Source: Clostridia bacterium (GTDB taxonomy: Bacteria; Bacillota; Clostridia; Oscillospirales; Acutalibacteraceae). Taken from it: a stretch of DNA of 64,000 nucleotides. The DNA lies in assembly GCA_017438845.1 (NCBI GenBank), contig JAFRUO010000021.1, positions 62,001 through 126,000 on the forward strand, written 5' to 3'. Below are positions 60,830-64,000 of the stretch, piece by piece. The notes under the pieces are model-generated. The model did not search any database. It had not been told where the DNA came from and saw nothing but the letters and a program-made list of their open reading frames with translations. The position numbers were made by a program, and so were the translations under genes. How positions within the stretch are numbered: the first letter of the stretch is position 1; every line of letters starts with the position of its first letter.

Positions 60830-60860
60830 GGTGGGAGCTAAGCTCCCGCCTTTGTTTTTA
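60830..60860 (+). terminator. terminator after the SLH/PPC gene
   Basis: GGGAG-CTAAG-CTCCC (60833-60847) in a short stem, followed by GCCTTTGTTTTTA. Confidence 0.75.
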
Positions 60861-60881
60861 TAATGAAATTACAAATTGTAT

Positions 60882-61128
60882 TCCGTAGGGGACGGCGTCC
60901 CGACGTCCCGTCAACCTCCCCTTGTCAGGGGAGGTGTCTTTTTGCCGTGGCAAAAAGACGGAGGGGTAGTAACCATTAAAATGAATACTTAAAGCTTAAA
61001 AATGAATTATGAATAATTGTAGGGGCGACCTTCGGTCGCCCGCGATATAAATTCCTTTGGAATTTGCGATATACGCTTCCCGTGCGATATATTCTTACGA
61101 ATGGGCTATGCCCTTCGGGCGTGACACA
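60882..61128. repeat. cluster of small palindromic intergenic repeats
   Basis: This gene-free stretch holds consecutive hairpin units: GGGACG-g-CGTCCC near 60890; CCTCCCCT/AGGGGAGG (60915-60934); GTCTTTTTGCC/GGCAAAAAGAC (60936-60959); GGGCGACC/GGTCGCCC (61023-61041); AAATTCC/GGAATTT about 61050. GCGATATA occurs three times (about 61042, 61066 and 61084). The units read like the dispersed repeats common between genes of gut Clostridia. No open reading frame or transposase is seen. Confidence 0.75.
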
Positions 61129-61168
61129 TTAAAACACCGCACCCGACGAAAAGCCGTGTGCGGTGTTG
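61129..61168 (-). terminator. terminator of the phosphoesterase gene
   Basis: AACACCGCA (61133-61141) pairs with TGCGGTGTT (61159-61167). On the minus strand TTTTAATG follows. Confidence 0.75.
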
Positions 61169-61188
61169 CGCTGTGTATTATCAATTAA

Positions 61189-61989
61189 TTATATCCTTAT
61201 TTTTTCGGTGGTCATTGTTTCGGTGTCAAGCAGCTTTACCGTCGGGCGCTGCGGATACTCATAGCAGTTAACTCCCGAGGCGGCGCACTGAATAATTTTA
61301 ACGCCCTCAAGCATACATTCAAAGTCATTCACATGGTCGTGCCCGAACACCATTCCCTTCAGATTCGGCGCCAGCGAAGCGAGCTCTCCCGTGTTTATGT
61401 CGGGCGGACAGGGGCGCTCCTTCAGCTTTCCCGTGTACTCGACCTCCTGCTTGAAGCGGGGTCTTTTTCTTCCTCTTTTTTCGTCAAGAAGCTTTATTAT
61501 ATCGGGAACAATAATATGCTGAAAAGCAATCGCCTTTTTACCCTCGGTTTCACTCTTTGCCCAAAGGATTGTTTCCTCCTTTACGACGTCGTAACAGCTT
61601 TCCTCGCCGTCATAATACGATCCGCTGTCAATAAACACCAGCGTTTCCGAGTCAATATTCAGCACATAATTTCTGCCGTCGGTCAGCGTATTTTTATACT
61701 CTCCGATTACGCCGAGTATTTCCTCCTTCGTGACAAGGCACTCGTCATCATGATTTCCGAACACATAGGCAAACGGTTTTTCCCCCGTCAGGTCAAGCAC
61801 CTCTCTTAAATCGGCAAAATAGCGCTCCTTATCCTTGTAGTCAGGACCGTGAACGAGGTCTCCGAGGAAAACTATCAAGTCGCAGTCTATTGAGGAAAAG
61901 GCGTATTTTAATCCCCTCAAGGTTCTTTTTCGCCGTAATTTGTTTACCCCCGTGCGCTGATGCACATCGGCAACAAGCATAATTTTCAT
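61189..61989 (-). CDS. metallophosphoesterase (calcineurin-like)
   Basis: This 266-residue protein has the calcineurin-like metal motifs: Asp and His in LVADVHQRTG, FLGDLVHG, FGNHDDECLV and the later AFQHIIVP and FGHDHVNDFE. It has no signal peptide. Two-metal phosphoesterases of this kind act on nucleotides, phosphoproteins or phosphodiesters; the substrate cannot be read here. It is a single gene with its own terminator. Confidence 0.85.
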   Translation of the reverse strand: MKIMLVADVHQRTGVNKLRRKRTLRGLKYAFSSIDCDLIVFLGDLVHGPDYKDKERYFADLREVLDLTGEKPFAYVFGNHDDECLVTKEEILGVIGEYKNTLTDGRNYVLNIDSETLVFIDSGSYYDGEESCYDVVKEETILWAKSETEGKKAIAFQHIIVPDIIKLLDEKRGRKRPRFKQEVEYTGKLKERPCPPDINTGELASLAPNLKGMVFGHDHVNDFECMLEGVKIIQCAASGVNCYEYPQRPTVKLLDTETMTTEKIRI

Positions 61990-62082
61990 TTTACCACCTG
62001 CCCATATTTTTTCTTTACAATTATACTATAATCCAAACATTATTTGCAATATACTTTGCCTGTTTATCTTTAACTATACAGC

Positions 62083-62116
62083 AAAAGGCTTCCCTTTCGG
62101 GAAGCCTTTTATATTT
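62083..62116. terminator. terminator of hpf
   Basis: AAAAGGCTTCCC - TTTC - GGGAAGCCTTTT forms a perfect 12-bp stem with T-rich flank on the plus strand and A-run for the minus strand. Confidence 0.88.
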
Positions 62117-62121
62117 CGTTT

Positions 62122-62649
62122 TTATTCGGTTGTCGGCTCAAGCAAGCCGTAGCCGCCGTCCTTACGTTTGTAAACAACATTGAGCTGTTCCGTTTCGGCG
62201 TTCAGGAACATATAAAACTGATGTCCTATAAGGTTCATTTCGAGAATTGCTTCGTCGACGCTTTCGGGCTTTAAGATAACCGATTTTGTTCTGACAAGGT
62301 CAAACTCGGGCTCATCCTCCTCATAGGAATTGAAAACCTCATCGAACGAAAGCTCATGAATTCTCTTTTCAAGTCTGGTCTTGTTTTTTCTGATCTGACG
62401 AATCAGGGAGTCAACACAGGCGTCAAGCGCCTCCTCCATATCCTGTGAACGCTCCTGCGCTCTGAATATATAACCGCCCTTTGAGAGCGTGATTTCAACA
62501 ATTTTGGCGTTTTTTTCAACCGTTGCCGTAACCTTAGCGTCCGCATCGGGTCCGAAAAATTTTTCAACCTTGCGAAGCTTGTCCTCAGCCCTTTCCTTAA
62601 AAGATTCTCTCGGTGTGCATTTTCTGCCGATAATGGTAATGTTCATCAT
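62122..62649 (-). CDS. hpf: ribosome hibernation promoting factor, long form
   Basis: This 175-residue protein (ATG 62649, or the adjacent ATG 62646; SD AAAGGGGA) is a long-form HPF. The N-terminal RaiA-like domain (MNITIIGRKCTPRESFKERAEDKLRKVEKFF, then VEITLSKGGYIFRAQERSQDMEEALDA) blocks the decoding centre. A linker leads to the C-terminal dimerisation domain (SVILKPESVDEAILEMNLIGHQFYMFLN) that forms 100S ribosomes. It is single, with its own extended -10 promoter about 72 bases upstream. Confidence 0.94.
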   Translation of the reverse strand: MMNITIIGRKCTPRESFKERAEDKLRKVEKFFGPDADAKVTATVEKNAKIVEITLSKGGYIFRAQERSQDMEEALDACVDSLIRQIRKNKTRLEKRIHELSFDEVFNSYEEDEPEFDLVRTKSVILKPESVDEAILEMNLIGHQFYMFLNAETEQLNVVYKRKDGGYGLLEPTTE

Positions 62650-62720
62650 GACATCCCCTTTATATATATTCAAAAGCCTTGCGGCTCTTGTTGCGCCGAA
62701 TTATCTCCTGCTGTAATTTC

Positions 62721-62729
62721 AGTATAGCA
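62721..62729 (-). promoter_or_regulatory. hpf promoter, extended -10
   Basis: On the minus strand TGC-TATACT (62729-62721), about 70 bases before the hpf ATG. The -35 region is A/T-rich and not clearly consensus. Confidence 0.6.
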
Positions 62730-62852
62730 CATTATTTTTATAAAATAAAGATAATTTTTGAACTTTTTAATAAATTTTTTGAACAATTTCTGAATTTATT
62801 ATTTATTTTTCACAAATTATGTTCAAAAGTTTGCCGAAAGTGTCCCTGTCGA

Positions 62853-62886
62853 CAAAAAATATCACCCGACCAAAAAAGTCGGGTGT
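62853..62886 (-). terminator. terminator of galU
   Basis: CACCCGAC (62863-62870) pairs with GTCGGGTG (62878-62885). On the minus strand ATATTTTTTGTC follows. Confidence 0.87.
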
Positions 62887-62901
62887 TGAATTTAATTTTG
62901 T

Positions 62902-63783
62902 TTAGAGCGTTGAAGCAAGCTCCCGTAGATATGCCTTGAAGTCCTCGCCGATTTCGGGGTGGTTAAGCGCTACCTCGCAGTTTGCCTTCATTATTCCGAG
63001 CTTGTTGCCCATATCGTAGCGTGTGCCCTCAAAATCAACCGCGTTAAGCATACCCTTTGCGGCAAGCTTTAGCATGGAATCGGTAAAGTAAACCTCTCCG
63101 CTTTTTTTGTCGGGCTGAGTGTTCCTGATACAGTCGAATATTTCGGGCGGCATAACAACTCTGCCGAGAATTGAATAGCACGACATAATCTCCTCGGGTG
63201 TGGGCTTTTCGATTATGTTGTTGACCGTCATAATTCTCTTTTCAAGCGGAGTGATGTCGAGTGAGCAGTACTTCGGCACATCCTCTCTGGGCACCTCTTT
63301 TACGCCTACACAGCCTGCGCCGTATTTTTCATATGCCTTAATAAGCTGACCGATAACGGGATTGCCCTCGGGCGATACGATAACATCGTCGCCGTAGAGT
63401 ATTGCAAACGGCTCGTTGCCGATAAACTTTTCCGCACAAAGAATAGCGTGAGCAAGACCCTTCGTTTCCTTCTGCCTGATGTAATAGATGTTTGCAAGGT
63501 TTGCCGGGTAAAGCACATCCTCGTAAATCTTCTGCTTTGAGGGGTTGTCCTTCAGGTTTGCCTCAAGCTCAAAGGAATGGTCAAAATGGTCCTCGATAAC
63601 GCCCTTGCCTCTGTTGGTAATAATCAGAATATCGGTAATGCCTGCGGCAACCGCCTCTTCGACAATGTACTGGATTGCAGGCTTGTCCACGATATTAAGC
63701 ATTTCCTTAGGCACCGACTTTGACGCAGGTAAAACTCTTGTGCCGAGCCCTGCCGCAGGAATAATTGCCTTTGTAATTTTCAT
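62902..63783 (-). CDS. galU: UTP-glucose-1-phosphate uridylyltransferase
   Basis: This 293-residue enzyme makes UDP-glucose for glycolipids, teichoic acids and surface polysaccharides. The signature AAGLGTRVLPASKSVPKEML is intact. ILYGDDVIV, GVKEVPREDVPKY and IIEKPTPEEI complete the family pattern. SD AAGGGGA precedes ATG 63783. It follows the truncated membrane protein gene by 24 bases. Confidence 0.96.
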   Translation of the reverse strand: MKITKAIIPAAGLGTRVLPASKSVPKEMLNIVDKPAIQYIVEEAVAAGITDILIITNRGKGVIEDHFDHSFELEANLKDNPSKQKIYEDVLYPANLANIYYIRQKETKGLAHAILCAEKFIGNEPFAILYGDDVIVSPEGNPVIGQLIKAYEKYGAGCVGVKEVPREDVPKYCSLDITPLEKRIMTVNNIIEKPTPEEIMSCYSILGRVVMPPEIFDCIRNTQPDKKSGEVYFTDSMLKLAAKGMLNAVDFEGTRYDMGNKLGIMKANCEVALNHPEIGEDFKAYLRELASTL

Positions 63784-63807
63784 TGTTCTGTCCCCTTTAT
63801 ATTGTTT

Positions 63808-64000
63808 TTACTTTATAAGCGTAAGCAGATACGAAACAAGCTCCGAGGCAAACAGGAAGGCGAACAGGGAGCCTGCCAGCGCAAGACCCGAAACGCCGCC
63901 CTTTAAAAACAGCCGTTGACGGTAATCCTCGGGCGAGGCGGAGGTCGCCTTTATTTCCCCTATATCCTTTTCGACCTTTTTCTTGTAAATTGAGTTTGCG
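63808..64000 (-). CDS. membrane-anchored protein of unknown function (5' end outside window)
   Basis: Only the last 64 codons are seen, open at the window edge. The visible part reads ANSIYKKKVEKDIGEIKATS, then SPEDYRQRLFLKGGVSGLA, and ends with a hydrophobic helix (LAGSLFAFLFASELVSYLLTLIK). No family is recognised. It lies 24 bases upstream of galU and may share its transcript. Confidence 0.6.
   Translation of the reverse strand, partial: ANSIYKKKVEKDIGEIKATSASPEDYRQRLFLKGGVSGLALAGSLFAFLFASELVSYLLTLIK

Noticed and set aside
1..64000. CRISPR arrays, tRNA/rRNA genes, transposases, prophage genes
   Set aside because: Looked for regularly spaced direct repeats, tRNA-like cloverleaf ends and transposase or phage motifs; none was convincing.

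Overview
The window looks like chromosomal DNA of an anaerobic, monoderm member of the Clostridia (Firmicutes), perhaps a gut Oscillospirales/Ruminococcaceae-type organism. This rests on the GatCAB operon, strong AGGAGG-type ribosome binding sites, sigma-A-like promoters, S-layer-homology and BspA-like surface proteins, a CD1247-type small protein and long-form HPF. Nothing fixes the genus. No rRNA, tRNA, CRISPR array, transposase or prophage was seen. Most of the window is ordinary core chromosome; the unusual parts lie at about 14-18 kb and 25-41 kb.

Layout. 1-4.3 kb (minus strand): a cell-surface set, with an LRR/SLH protein cut by the window edge, a SurA-like lipoprotein, a six-helix membrane protein and a beta-propeller lipoprotein. 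4.5-7.7 kb (plus): gatCAB. 7.7-18.2 kb (minus): an ATP-grasp D-aspartate ligase homologue, aspartate racemase, AsnB/AsnH amidotransferase, glmU, pth, mfd and glycerate kinase; the first three read as a D-Asp/D-Asn peptidoglycan cross-bridge module. 18.3-25 kb: GDPD, walJ, rlmH, ahcY, a DUF4474 lipoprotein and an HD nucleotidase.

25-38 kb is the most interesting region. A minus-strand operon (acyl/AMP ligase, acyl carrier protein, acyl-ACP thioesterase) diverges from a plus-strand redox cluster. That cluster encodes a close homologue of the FAD-dependent polyunsaturated fatty acid isomerase (PAI) of Propionibacterium acnes, a phytoene-desaturase/retinol-saturase-type flavoprotein, a ferredoxin-NAD(P) reductase with a 2Fe-2S domain, two paralogous Fe-S/flavin proteins of more than 930 residues, and HypA. 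I propose, as inference, an anaerobic system that isomerises and possibly hydrogenates unsaturated fatty acids. A yybP-ykoY (Mn2+) riboswitch follows, in front of a P-type cation ATPase.

41-64 kb: rpsU, an M24 peptidase, efp, a CD1247-like protein and trkA-trkH (plus); aspS, hisS, mgsA, minD, PBP2, mreD, mreC, mreB and ogg (minus); a small membrane protein (plus); a GH13 glucanase (minus); an SLH/PPC surface protein (plus) followed by a repeat-rich spacer; then a phosphoesterase, hpf, galU and a truncated membrane protein gene (minus). Start codons were re-chosen where a Shine-Dalgarno sequence clearly favoured an internal start. All family assignments come from reading motifs, not from database searches.
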